Positions 53,830 to 61,990 of a DNA stretch of 64,000 bases are shown here, one piece after another (position 1 is the first letter of the stretch; each line of letters starts with the position of its first letter). The DNA is from Paeniglutamicibacter sulfureus (lineage in GTDB: Bacteria; Actinomycetota; Actinomycetes; Actinomycetales; Micrococcaceae): contig NZ_BAAAWO010000001.1 in assembly GCF_039535115.1 (NCBI RefSeq), positions 124,001-188,000 of the forward strand, given 5' to 3'. Under the pieces are notes generated by a model. The model did no database searches, was not told the DNA's origin, and saw nothing but the letters and a program-made list of their open reading frames with translations. Both the position numbers and the translations under genes were made by a program.

Positions 53830-54831
53830 TTAGGAGCTGATCAGCGAGGAAGCTTCCTGACGGGTGTCGCCGGAGCTGGCAATGTGCGCCAGGGCCTCCG
53901 GGATCGGATTGCCCTTCTTGCGCATCGCGGACGCCCACAGGCGTCCGGCGCGGTAGGAGGAACGCACCAACGGGCCACTCATCACACCAAGAATGCCCAT
54001 TTCCTCGGCCTCCTGCTGCAACTCGACGAATTCCTGTGGCTTGACCCAACGCTCCACCGGGTGGTGGCGCTCGGTGGGCCGCAGGTACTGGGTGATGGTG
54101 AGCAGGTCGCAGCCGGCATCCACGAGGTCCTTGATGGCCTCGGTGATTTCCTCACGGGTTTCGCCCATGCCGAGGATCAGGTTCGACTTGGTGATCATGC
54201 CGTTGGCACGTCCCTGCGAGATGACATCCAGCGAGCGTTCGTAGCGGAACGCGGGGCGGATGGACTTGAAGAGTCGCGGGACCGTTTCAAGGTTGTGTGC
54301 GTACACCTCGGGGGCGGACGCTGCGATCTCGTCCAGATACTCGGGCTTGCCGGAGAAGTCGGGGATCAGCAGCTCCACGCCGGTGCCCGGGTTCAGCTGG
54401 TGGATACGGCGCACCGTCTCGGCATAGAGCCAAGTGCCCTCGTCCGCGAGGTCATCGCGGGCCACGCCGGTTACGGTGGCGTAGCGCAGGCCCATCTTCT
54501 TTACGCTCATGGCAACCTTGAACGGTTCGGCGCGGTCGATGGCCTGGGGCTTGCCGGTGTCGATCTGGCAGAAGTCGCAGCGGCGGGTGCATTCCGAGCC
54601 GCCGATGAGGAAGGTAGCTTCCTTGTCTTCCCAGCATTCGAAGATGTTCGGGCAGCCTGCTTCTTCGCAGACGGTGTTCAGGCCCTCGGACTTGACCAGC
54701 TTTTTCAGGCCCACGTACTCGGGGCCGATGTTGATCTTCGCCTTGATCCACTCGGGCTTGCGCTCCACAGGGGTTTCGGAATTTCGCTGCTCGATGCGCA
54801 GCAGGCGGCGACCTTCGGGTGCGGCACTCAT
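53830..54831 (-). CDS. lipA: Lipoyl synthase
   Basis: Radical-SAM enzyme of 333 aa that inserts two sulfur atoms into octanoyl chains on lipoyl domains. The auxiliary cluster cysteines are in [14 protein letters not shown], the radical-SAM cluster in [13 protein letters not shown], and the C-terminal serine motif is VRSSYRAG. It overlaps lipB by 4 nt, so octanoylation and sulfur insertion are co-expressed. The obvious clients are SucB and other lipoylated complexes; sucB and lpdA lie 4 kb away. Confidence 0.95.
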   Translation of the reverse strand: MSAAPEGRRLLRIEQRNSETPVERKPEWIKAKINIGPEYVGLKKLVKSEGLNTVCEEAGCPNIFECWEDKEATFLIGGSECTRRCDFCQIDTGKPQAIDRAEPFKVAMSVKKMGLRYATVTGVARDDLADEGTWLYAETVRRIHQLNPGTGVELLIPDFSGKPEYLDEIAASAPEVYAHNLETVPRLFKSIRPAFRYERSLDVISQGRANGMITKSNLILGMGETREEITEAIKDLVDAGCDLLTITQYLRPTERHHPVERWVKPQEFVELQQEAEEMGILGVMSGPLVRSSYRAGRLWASAMRKKGNPIPEALAHIASSGDTRQEASSLISS

Positions 54832-55508
54832 GAACGGGCTCCTTCGGGGGTTGTAGCAGTCAGCGACACGATAGGGCTCAACAAGGCATCCAGCTCTTGT
54901 TCAACGCTGTCGAGGACATCGGCAGGGGTGACGGTGGTTCCGGTTTCCAGGCTGATGCTCGTGACACCTGCATCGGTGATTCCACAGGGGATGATTTGCG
55001 CATACGGAGCCAGGTCGTTGGAGCAGTTCAAGGCAAAGCCGTGCATGGTCACACCATGGTCGACGCGGATGCCGATTGCGGCAAGCTTGCGGTCCTGGCC
55101 ACCGTCTGTCCCGGCCACCCACACTCCGCTGCGGCCCTTGATGCGGGTGGCGGCAATGCCGTAGCCGAGGGCGACGTTAATCAAGGCTTCTTCGAGAATC
55201 GAAACGTATTCGCGGATGCCCTTCATATCGGACAGACGAACGATCGGGTACCCCACCAACTGGCCCGGGCCGTGCCAGGTGAGTTTGCCCCCGCGATCTA
55301 CATCGATCACCGGGGTGCCGTCAACCGGCAGGTCTTCAGGTTCGGTCCTGCGGCCGGCCGTGTAAACGGCCGCGTGTTCCAGGAGGAAAACGACGGGACC
55401 GGAATCCCCTTCGGTCACCTCTTTGTGTACCTGGCGCTGCATGTCCCATGCAACGCGGTAATCGACCAGCTCGGGGGCATGGCCAATTCTCTCGAATTTG
55501 ATGGTCAT
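54828..55508 (-). CDS. lipB: Octanoyltransferase
   Basis: Enzyme of 226 aa that moves octanoate from acyl-carrier protein to lipoyl domains. It shows the conserved [41 protein letters not shown] as two halves, [10 protein letters not shown], and [13 protein letters not shown] with the catalytic Cys; the paired Lys lies in RKLAAIG. Its stop overlaps the lipA ATG. A TACTGT box 7 nt before the ATG suggests a leaderless lipBA transcript. It is divergent from the kinase-like gene. Confidence 0.94.
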   Translation of the reverse strand: MTIKFERIGHAPELVDYRVAWDMQRQVHKEVTEGDSGPVVFLLEHAAVYTAGRRTEPEDLPVDGTPVIDVDRGGKLTWHGPGQLVGYPIVRLSDMKGIREYVSILEEALINVALGYGIAATRIKGRSGVWVAGTDGGQDRKLAAIGIRVDHGVTMHGFALNCSNDLAPYAQIIPCGITDAGVTSISLETGTTVTPADVLDSVEQELDALLSPIVSLTATTPEGARS

Positions 55509-55515
55509 GGCGACA

Positions 55516-55521
55516 ACAGTA
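55516..55521 (-). promoter_or_regulatory. -10 box TACTGT of a leaderless lipBA transcript
   Basis: TACTGT on the - strand ends 7 nt before the lipB ATG. Confidence 0.5.
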
Positions 55522-55611
55522 CGCGCTTCCCTGGACGCCCTCGAATCGGCTACACATTGTTGCTTGTGGATAACTTAAGCACAGGAATTCCATTGCGCGT
55601 AGAAAAGAACC

Positions 55612-57240
55612 ATGGAATCCCAGAAAGAGCCATTGCCATTCCCTCGGATCGATGGTTATCGCACGCTTCGGCACTTGGATGAGGGTTCGGGCCGCAGCAT
55701 ATGGGTCGTTCAAGACAGCACGACGCATGAGGAACTGGTCGTCAAGATCCTCGCAAACGACTCTCCCGGAAGTACCGTAGAGGCCGAATCCCTGCGAGTC
55801 GATCATGAGTTCCTGGTCGAATCGTTTGGCATGCTCGAAACCTCCCTCGGCCCGGGAATCCTGATGGAATACTGTCCTGCCGGCTCGGTCGCCCAGATTG
55901 TTGCGGTGCGGGGGCCGCTGAATGTGGGGGAGACCATCACCGTCATGGCACCGATCGCCGAAGCCTTGGCGTTTTTGCACGCCCGGGGGCTCACCCACGG
56001 TGACTTGAGCCCACGGAACATCCTGTTTACGGCCGCCGGGAAGCCAAAACTGGGGGACTTCGGAACGCATCGGGTGGTGGGACAGACCCCCGGGGAGTAT
56101 GGAACGCAGGGTTTTTGTGCCCCGGAAACCTGCTCGGGTGCAGGTGCTGGCGAACTGCAACCAGCCCGGGATGTCTACGCCCTGGCCGCCTGCGCGTGGT
56201 ATTTGCTGACCGGCAGGCCGCCCAATGCCACTGCCCGCAGGGTTCCGCTGGGAGCCATGGTTCCGGAAGTCAACGACGAATTCGCGAAGCTTCTGGAGCA
56301 GGGGCTGGATCCTGATCCGCAGCTTCGTCCGAGCGCGGCCCAGTTCGGGCAACGCATTTTCGTTGCGGGTACGCCGGAAGCAGTGGAGCTGAGCGCCGCA
56401 ATCAAACCGGATGCGCTCAAACATATGCTCACCACGCGCCAAACGCCCGCCGCTAGAGGGCTGCTGGGCAGAGGCCGGCGTACCGGAAACCCGACCGCGG
56501 CGGACAAGGTGATGCTGAAGGAACGCAAGGCCCAGATCAAGGCCCAGCAGAAGCCGGTACCGCGCCGGCTGCGGACGGTGTTTGAGGTCAAGGCAGGTCT
56601 GGAGGAACGGACCGAATCCGCAGGGGGAGAGCAGCGTTGGGCACAACAACACCGAATCCACGGATTGAAGCGCGGAAACCGGAATCTAGCCGCGGCCGCG
56701 GCAATCGGGCTGTTGGTGGTGGGCATGGCGGCAGTGACAACCAGCATGCTCAAACAGACCAACGAGACGGCCATTGCCGGGCCTCCGCAGGCGCAAGTGT
56801 ATGCCGCCCCGTCGGGTGTCGGTGAAACGGATGTGGAAGAAGCGCCGGAAACGCGTCGCGAACTGGTGCTGGTGGCTGCGGAATTGTCGGCGCGCCGAGA
56901 TCGTGGCCTGATGGACGGGAGCTTGGAGGAGCTAAGGAAGGTCCATGTGGTGGGATCGCCGGCACTGGCAGTGGACGCAAAGGTTGTGGCCCGCATGCAG
57001 GACCTTGGACTTCGGCTTGAAGCGCTGAAGACGAGCCTGAATGAAGTTTCCGTACTGCCGGGGAAGAACGCGTTGGAGGCGACCATCGAGGCGACGAGCG
57101 TGCAAAGTGGCTACCGCTATGTCGATCGAAAGGGCGCGGTCATCGCCAGCGCCAAGAAGTCCGAAAGCCAAAGGGTGCGCATGGTCCTGCGATTCGTCGA
57201 TGGATCCTGGCGGATGTGGCAGGTGACCGGATCAAAGTGA
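55612..57240 (+). CDS. Transmembrane Ser/Thr protein kinase-like protein (atypical)
   Basis: Protein of 542 aa with a cytosolic kinase fold, one transmembrane helix (about 359-379) and an external domain of about 160 residues. Kinase motifs: VVK (Lys45), LTHGDLSPRN (about 128-136) and GDFGTH (Asp149). The catalytic loop has HGD instead of HRD, the Gly loop is only EGSGRS, and the activation segment is short (GEYGTQGFCAPE). It could be a non-RD active kinase or a weak or pseudokinase. A basic juxtamembrane region (about 285-355) is long. The external domain resembles no PASTA repeat; it ends VRMVLRFVDGSWRMWQVTGS, reminiscent of SnoaL/ARC6-like folds. Confidence 0.8.
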   Translation: MESQKEPLPFPRIDGYRTLRHLDEGSGRSIWVVQDSTTHEELVVKILANDSPGSTVEAESLRVDHEFLVESFGMLETSLGPGILMEYCPAGSVAQIVAVRGPLNVGETITVMAPIAEALAFLHARGLTHGDLSPRNILFTAAGKPKLGDFGTHRVVGQTPGEYGTQGFCAPETCSGAGAGELQPARDVYALAACAWYLLTGRPPNATARRVPLGAMVPEVNDEFAKLLEQGLDPDPQLRPSAAQFGQRIFVAGTPEAVELSAAIKPDALKHMLTTRQTPAARGLLGRGRRTGNPTAADKVMLKERKAQIKAQQKPVPRRLRTVFEVKAGLEERTESAGGEQRWAQQHRIHGLKRGNRNLAAAAAIGLLVVGMAAVTTSMLKQTNETAIAGPPQAQVYAAPSGVGETDVEEAPETRRELVLVAAELSARRDRGLMDGSLEELRKVHVVGSPALAVDAKVVARMQDLGLRLEALKTSLNEVSVLPGKNALEATIEATSVQSGYRYVDRKGAVIASAKKSESQRVRMVLRFVDGSWRMWQVTGSK

Positions 57241-57249
57241 CCCGCCTGG

Positions 57250-57291
57250 GTCGGTGTGCCGGGACCGCCTGCACGGCGTCGGCACACCGAC
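57250..57291. terminator. Hairpin between the kinase-like and OsmC genes
   Basis: Perfect 12-bp stem GTCGGTGTGCCG (57250-57261) with its complement (57280-57291) between two convergent genes. Confidence 0.75.
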
Positions 57292-57301
57292 GGCACGGCG
57301 A

Positions 57302-57739
57302 CTAGTTCAGGTGGGCGTCCAGGGTGATGGAGGGGACGGCAGCCAATGCGACGGAGACGGGGCATCCTTCCTTGGCGGCGTTTGCGTGCTTCTGGAATTC
57401 AGCGGCATCGATCCCCGGAATGGAGGCCTCGAGGGTCAAGCGGATTCCGCTGATCTTGGCGCCGTCGGTGGTGTCGAAGTCCACCTCGGCGGTGGTTTCC
57501 AGCTTCTCGGCCACGTGGCCGGCCTGCTTGAGGATGTTGCTCAGTGCCATCGAGAAGCAGGATGCATGGGCCGCGGCGATCAATTCCTCGGGGCTGGTCT
57601 TGCTCTCGGCTTCCTCGGTGCGGGCCTTCCACGTCACCGGGAACGTTCCGAGGCCCGAGGTCTCGAGGGTGGTCGCCCCTGACCCGGACGCCAGGTCTCC
57701 TGTCCAAACGGTGCTTGCGCTTCTGGTGGTGACTGCCAT
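57302..57739 (-). CDS. OsmC family peroxiredoxin
   Basis: Protein of 145 aa that in its family reduces organic hydroperoxides by two cysteines. Both are present: AAHASCFSMALSN (peroxidatic) and ANAAKEGCPVSVAL. The N-terminal beta sheet SASTVWTGDLASGSG and FPVTWKARTE fit OsmC/YhfA-type enzymes. The frame extends to 57820; ATG 57739 follows AAGGAG and is the natural start. It stands alone, with hairpins on both sides. Confidence 0.9.
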   Translation of the reverse strand: MAVTTRSASTVWTGDLASGSGATTLETSGLGTFPVTWKARTEEAESKTSPEELIAAAHASCFSMALSNILKQAGHVAEKLETTAEVDFDTTDGAKISGIRLTLEASIPGIDAAEFQKHANAAKEGCPVSVALAAVPSITLDAHLN

Positions 57740-57840
57740 GGTGACAACTCCTTGAATCTGCAACTGGACGAAGGCGAGCGCCTCCACGGCAATCCTATGG
57801 CCCGGGACAGTCGAACCCAAGGAACCTCTTAAATGGCGGA

Positions 57841-57875
57841 GCGGTGTGTCATCGGGACTCCCGATGACACACCGC
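57841..57875 (-). terminator. Hairpin after the small membrane-protein gene
   Basis: Perfect 16-bp stem (57841-57856 with 57860-57875) around a 3-nt loop, about 45 bp beyond the stop of the gene at 57920. Confidence 0.75.
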
Positions 57876-57919
57876 CACTGTTCTCCGGCGCGGGGCCGGG
57901 TGAAACTTCGCGCGAGCGT

Positions 57920-58270
57920 TTAGACCCAGAGGGTGGCCACCGCCATGGCAATCAGTGCGGTGCCGCCGGTGCCGTGGGCCAGGCCGGTCGGAACCTCGAG
58001 GCCCTTCTTGATCTTCCGACGGCCCAGGAGGGCTGCGACGAAGACGCCGACGGCCAGCAGGAGCTTGACGGCGATCTTGGCATGGTTGACCTGTCCGTCA
58101 CCCATTTCGGCCAGTCCGACCAACAGCAGGCCGGTGACCAGCTGGGCGATTGCGCCATACCACTGCCAGATGTTCACGGTCGGGGTCTTGAACGTGGCGA
58201 GCCAGCCGCCGACGATCGCGGCTGCACCCAAAACGTGCAGAAATATGAGGATTGCATGCAAAAAGGTCAT
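57920..58270 (-). CDS. Small four-helix membrane protein
   Basis: Integral membrane protein of 116 aa with four hydrophobic segments: about 3-22 (FLHAILIFLHVLGAAAIVGG), 37-54, 66-84 and 98-115, joined by short polar loops; LEMGDGQVNHAKIAVK-type and GRRKIKKGLEVPTG loops are charged. No catalytic motif is recognised. The frame starts at 58384, but ATG 58270 follows a TAGGCT box by 7 nt and gives a clean membrane N-terminus. It lies alone between the OsmC gene and sucB. Confidence 0.75.
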   Translation of the reverse strand: MTFLHAILIFLHVLGAAAIVGGWLATFKTPTVNIWQWYGAIAQLVTGLLLVGLAEMGDGQVNHAKIAVKLLLAVGVFVAALLGRRKIKKGLEVPTGLAHGTGGTALIAMAVATLWV

Positions 58271-58277
58271 GCCAGCA

Positions 58278-58283
58278 AGCCTA
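58278..58283 (-). promoter_or_regulatory. -10 box TAGGCT of a leaderless transcript
   Basis: TAGGCT on the - strand ends 7 nt before ATG 58270 of the small membrane protein. Confidence 0.55.
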
Positions 58284-58339
58284 ATGGAAACTGCACACCA
58301 CAATGAATTCGTCCCGGCAATGGTGGTCGAGAACATAGC

Positions 58340-58381
58340 AAAGGGGACGGTCACCGCCCAAGGGCAGTGGCCGTCCCCTTT
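58340..58381 (-). terminator. sucB terminator
   Basis: AAAGGGGACGG (58340-58350) pairs with CCGTCCCCTTT (58371-58381), with an inner GCCC/GGGC stem, 17 bp beyond the sucB stop. Confidence 0.85.
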
Positions 58382-58397
58382 CACAGGCTACCTGGGG

Positions 58398-60161
58398 TTA
58401 GAGGCCCAGATCGGCTTCGAAAGCGCCTTCCTCAAGGCGTGCCTTCAGCGTCTGCAGGAAGCGACCTGCATCGGCACCGTCGACCAAACGGTGGTCGTAG
58501 GTCAGCGACAGGTACATCATGTGGCGGATGGCGATGGTGTCGTCGCCGTCGACGCCGGTCACCACAACCGCACGCTTCACGATGGAACCGGTTCCCAGGA
58601 TGGCAACCTGCGGCTGGTTGATGATCGGGGTGTCGAAGAGCGCGCCGACCGAACCGATGTTCGTGATCGAGAACGTTCCGCCGGACAGTTCGTCCGGACC
58701 GATCTTGTTGTCGCGGGTGCGCTTTGCCACGTCGGCGATCTTGCCGGCCAAGCCGGCAAGGTTCAGGTCACCGGCGTTGGAGATGACCGGAACCAGCAGG
58801 CCCTTGTCGGTGTCCACCGCAATCGCCAGGTGCTCGGCGTTGTGGTAGGTGATCTCCTGCTTGGACTCGTCGTACTCGGCGTTTAGCTTCGGGTGCTGCT
58901 TCAAGGCCTCGGCCACGGCCTTGGCGATGAACGGCAGGAAGGTGAGCTTGGAGCCGTTGACGGCAGCGAACTCGTTCTTGGCGGCGTTGCGCAGCTTGGC
59001 GACGCGGGTCATGTCGACCTCGTGGACCTGGGTCAGCTGGGTGGAGGTTTCCAGCGACTCGCGCATGCGGCGAGCGATGACCTGGCGGATGCGCGGGGCC
59101 TTGGCGACGGTGCCGCGCAGCGAGGACGCGACAACCGGTGCCGCTGCCTTGGCAGCAGGCGCAGCGGCGGGAGCCGTGGAAGCAGCCGCGGCCGGGGCGC
59201 TCTTTGCGGCGGCAGCCGCATCGATGACGTCCTGCTTGCGGATGCGTCCGCCGACACCGGTGCCGGTGACGGTCGCCAGGTCGACGTTGTTCTGGTTGGC
59301 CAAGCGGCGAACCAGGGGGGTCACGTAACCGTCGTTGCCTGCGGCCTCAGCGGCCGGAGCCGGAGCGGCGGCCGGAGCAGCAGGAGCCTCTGCGGGGGCG
59401 GGTGCTTCAGCAGGGGTTGCAGGGGCCGGGGCCGGAGCGGCTGCCGGTGCAGCAGGAGCTTCAGCGGGGGCCGGTGCTTCAGCCGGGGTTGCGGCGGCCG
59501 GAGCCGGAGCGGCCTCGGCCGGGGCTGCAGGTGCTGCTGCTCCCGCTGCGCCGACGATGGCCAGGACGGCGCCGACCTCAACGGTCTCGTCTTCCGCAAC
59601 GCGGATTTCCAACAGGGTGCCGGCGACCGGGGAAGGAACCTCGGTGTCGACCTTGTCGGTGGAAACCTCGAGCAGGGGCTCGTCAACGGCAACCTCTTCG
59701 CCAACGGCCTTGAGCCAGCGGGTGACGGTGCCTTCGGTGACCGACTCGCCCAGGGCCGGGAGGGTGATCTCGGTGCCCGATGCGCCGGCAGCCGGTGCTG
59801 CAGGTGCCTCGGCGGGGGACGGTGCGGCGGCTGGCGCTTCCGGTGTTGCAGCGGGTGCCTCGGCAGGTGCGGCGGGAGCCTCGGCGGCCGGTGCAGCCTC
59901 TGCGGGTGCCGAGCCGGAACCCGAACCATCGCCGATGCGAACCAGTGCGGCTCCAACTTCGGCGGTCTCGTCCTCGGCCACGAGGATCTCTTCGATGACG
60001 CCGGCGACCGGCGAAGGGATTTCGGTGTCAACCTTGTCGGTCGAGACCTCCAGCAACGGCTCGTCGACCTCGACGCGGTCGCCGACCTGCTTGAGCCAGC
60101 GCGTAACGGTGCCTTCGGTGACGCTTTCACCCAGGGCGGGCAAGTTCACGGTTTCAGACAT
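58398..60161 (-). CDS. sucB: 2-oxoglutarate dehydrogenase E2 (dihydrolipoamide succinyltransferase)
   Basis: E2 acyltransferase of 587 aa. Two lipoyl domains (about 3-75 and 128-202) each carry the lipoylated Lys in [10 protein letters not shown]. Ala/Pro-rich flexible linkers separate them. A peripheral subunit-binding domain (about 280-315) has [16 protein letters not shown] and [15 protein letters not shown]. The catalytic domain ends with [16 protein letters not shown] (HxxxDG). Actinobacterial E2 annotated SucB can serve pyruvate dehydrogenase as well (DlaT in mycobacteria), so the acyl substrate is open. It lies behind lpdA but has a terminator between, so it is probably transcribed alone. 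Confidence 0.93.
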   Translation of the reverse strand: MSETVNLPALGESVTEGTVTRWLKQVGDRVEVDEPLLEVSTDKVDTEIPSPVAGVIEEILVAEDETAEVGAALVRIGDGSGSGSAPAEAAPAAEAPAAPAEAPAATPEAPAAAPSPAEAPAAPAAGASGTEITLPALGESVTEGTVTRWLKAVGEEVAVDEPLLEVSTDKVDTEVPSPVAGTLLEIRVAEDETVEVGAVLAIVGAAGAAAPAAPAEAAPAPAAATPAEAPAPAEAPAAPAAAPAPAPATPAEAPAPAEAPAAPAAAPAPAAEAAGNDGYVTPLVRRLANQNNVDLATVTGTGVGGRIRKQDVIDAAAAAKSAPAAAASTAPAAAPAAKAAAPVVASSLRGTVAKAPRIRQVIARRMRESLETSTQLTQVHEVDMTRVAKLRNAAKNEFAAVNGSKLTFLPFIAKAVAEALKQHPKLNAEYDESKQEITYHNAEHLAIAVDTDKGLLVPVISNAGDLNLAGLAGKIADVAKRTRDNKIGPDELSGGTFSITNIGSVGALFDTPIINQPQVAILGTGSIVKRAVVVTGVDGDDTIAIRHMMYLSLTYDHRLVDGADAGRFLQTLKARLEEGAFEADLGL

Positions 60162-60256
60162 CTTGTTCCCGTTCTCCTATTAACTAAAAAATTGTGTGCG
60201 AGAGATCCGCGGTTTCCCGCACATCCCGTGGGAGGTCAGTGCCTCCGAGCTTAGTG

Positions 60257-60295
60257 CACCGGGCATGCGTTCCGCGGGGGAACGCATGCCCGGTG
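60257..60295 (-). terminator. lpdA terminator
   Basis: Perfect 17-bp stem (60257-60273 with 60279-60295) and a 5-nt loop, 12 bp beyond the lpdA stop. It separates lpdA from sucB. Confidence 0.85.
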
Positions 60296-60307
60296 AAGCA
60301 AATGTGA

Positions 60308-61687
60308 CTAACCGTGCAGTGGCTTGCCGGCCAGGGCCATGGCGGCCTCGCCGAGCGATTCGTTCTGCGTCGGGTGTGCGTGGATGAGCTGTGCGACATC
60401 CTCCGGGTAGGCTTCCCAGTTCACGATGAGCTGTGCCTCGCCGATCTGCTCGCCGATGCGCCCGCCGATGCCGTGGACGCCCACGATGGGGCCGTTCTTC
60501 ACGCGCACCATCTTGATCAAGCCGGAGGTGCCCAGGATCGAGGACTTGCCGTTGCCGGCCAGGTTGTACTCGGTGGTCTCGATCTGGTCGTCACCGAACT
60601 TCTTCTTTGCTGCGGGCTCGGAGTAGCCGACCGAAGCGATTTCCGGTTCGCAGAAGGTGACCTTCGGGATGTTGATGTCCTCGACGACAACCGGCTTCAG
60701 GCCGGCGATCTCCTCGGCGACGAAGATGCCGTGCTGGTAGCCGCGGTGGGCCAGCTGCACGCCCGGGACGATGTCTCCGATGGCGTAGATGTTGCCCACG
60801 CCGGTGTGGCAGCGCTCATTGATGAGCACGAAGCCACGGTCCATCGGGATGCCCTGCTCTTCGTAGCCCAGGCCCTCGGTGACCGGGCCGCGGCCCACGG
60901 CCACCAGGACGATCTCGGCTTCGAGGGTCTTGCCGTCGGCCAGGGAGACCTTGACGCCGTTGGCGTCCTGCTCGACCTTTTCGAAGAAGACGCCGGTGTT
61001 GAACTTGATGCCGCGCTTCTTGAAGGCACGCTCCAGGTTCTTGATGATCGCCGGGTCCTCGTTGGGGACCAGCGAGGGCAGGCCCTCGACGATGGTCACC
61101 TCGACGCCGAAGGACTTCCACACCGAGGCGAACTCGACGCCGATGACGCCGCCGCCGAGCACAATGGCGCTCTTGGGCAGGGTGTCCATGTTCAGGGCCT
61201 CGGTGCTGGTGAGCACGCGACCGCCGATTTCGATGCCCATGGTCTTGGAGGTGGAACCGGTGGCGAGGATGATGTTCTTGCCCTTGTACGCCACTCCGTC
61301 AACGTCGACGGTGTCCTGGGAAACCAGGCGGCCGTTGCCTTCGATGACGGTGACCTTCTTCATCTTCAGCAGCCCCGTCAGGCCCTTGTGCTTGCCGGCG
61401 ACGATGCCGTCCTTGTAGCTGCGCACTGCACCCAGGTCGATGGAATCGAGGGTGGTGTTGATGCCGTACTTCGCGCCTTCGCGAGCGTTCTCGGCCAATT
61501 CGGCGGAGTGCAGGTACGCCTTGGTGGGGATGCAACCGGTGTGCAGGCAGGTGCCACCGAGCTTGGCCTTTTCAATCAAGCCAACGGTGAAGCCCAGCTG
61601 GACGGCGCGCAATGCTGCCGAATAGCCTGCGGAACCGCCGCCGAGAATGAGGATGTCGAATTCTTGCGTTGCTGCCGATTCGGCCAC
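60308..61687 (-). CDS. lpdA: Dihydrolipoyl dehydrogenase (E3)
   Basis: FAD-dependent enzyme of 459 aa that re-oxidises the lipoyl groups of E2 and reduces NAD. N-terminal FAD loop FDILILGGGSAGYSAALRA, redox-active disulfide GGTCLHTGCIPTKAYL, NAD loop AIVLGGGVIGVEFASV, second FAD site GNIYAIGDIVPG, and the catalytic HAHPTQNESLGEA at the C-terminus. It starts at GTG 61687 after GAGGGAG. Inverted and direct repeats in the upstream gap suggest control. Confidence 0.95.
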   Translation of the reverse strand: MAESAATQEFDILILGGGSAGYSAALRAVQLGFTVGLIEKAKLGGTCLHTGCIPTKAYLHSAELAENAREGAKYGINTTLDSIDLGAVRSYKDGIVAGKHKGLTGLLKMKKVTVIEGNGRLVSQDTVDVDGVAYKGKNIILATGSTSKTMGIEIGGRVLTSTEALNMDTLPKSAIVLGGGVIGVEFASVWKSFGVEVTIVEGLPSLVPNEDPAIIKNLERAFKKRGIKFNTGVFFEKVEQDANGVKVSLADGKTLEAEIVLVAVGRGPVTEGLGYEEQGIPMDRGFVLINERCHTGVGNIYAIGDIVPGVQLAHRGYQHGIFVAEEIAGLKPVVVEDINIPKVTFCEPEIASVGYSEPAAKKKFGDDQIETTEYNLAGNGKSSILGTSGLIKMVRVKNGPIVGVHGIGGRIGEQIGEAQLIVNWEAYPEDVAQLIHAHPTQNESLGEAAMALAGKPLHG

Positions 61688-61781
61688 GTGAACGCTCCCT
61701 CGTTATGAGTAGTGGCCGACGTTGTGGTCGGCCAGTGGGTCTATGGGGTGTACGTGCGGGCCCCGTGCAGGGCTCGCGCAA

Positions 61782-61850
61782 ATACGGTGATGCTAGTGAT
61801 CTATCAGGATTACCTTATCCCCCTGATACGCGCTCGGCCACATACGGTGA
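61782..61850 (-). promoter_or_regulatory. Repeats in the lpdA-pepA gap (candidate operator)
   Basis: ATACGGTGA occurs twice in the same orientation, at 61782-61790 and 61842-61850, exactly 60 bp apart. Between them lies an inverted repeat TATCAGG (61802-61808) / CCTGATA (61822-61828). A TAGCAT on the - strand nearby (about 61791) could be the lpdA -10. The 303-bp gap 61688-61990 has no gene that I can support; a second stem TGGCCGAC/GTCGGCCA lies at about 61706-61727. Confidence 0.45.
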
Positions 61851-61990
61851 GGCAGATTGCGCACGCCTGTGACCGGTCGCACAGCGGCGGGGGCTTTTCG
61901 GTGCGGCCCAGGGACCGCCGGGGCCGTCCAGGCGCGCATATCTACTACAGGGGGTAGAAATACGTGCCTGGCGGGCGGAGCTCCCGGGGG

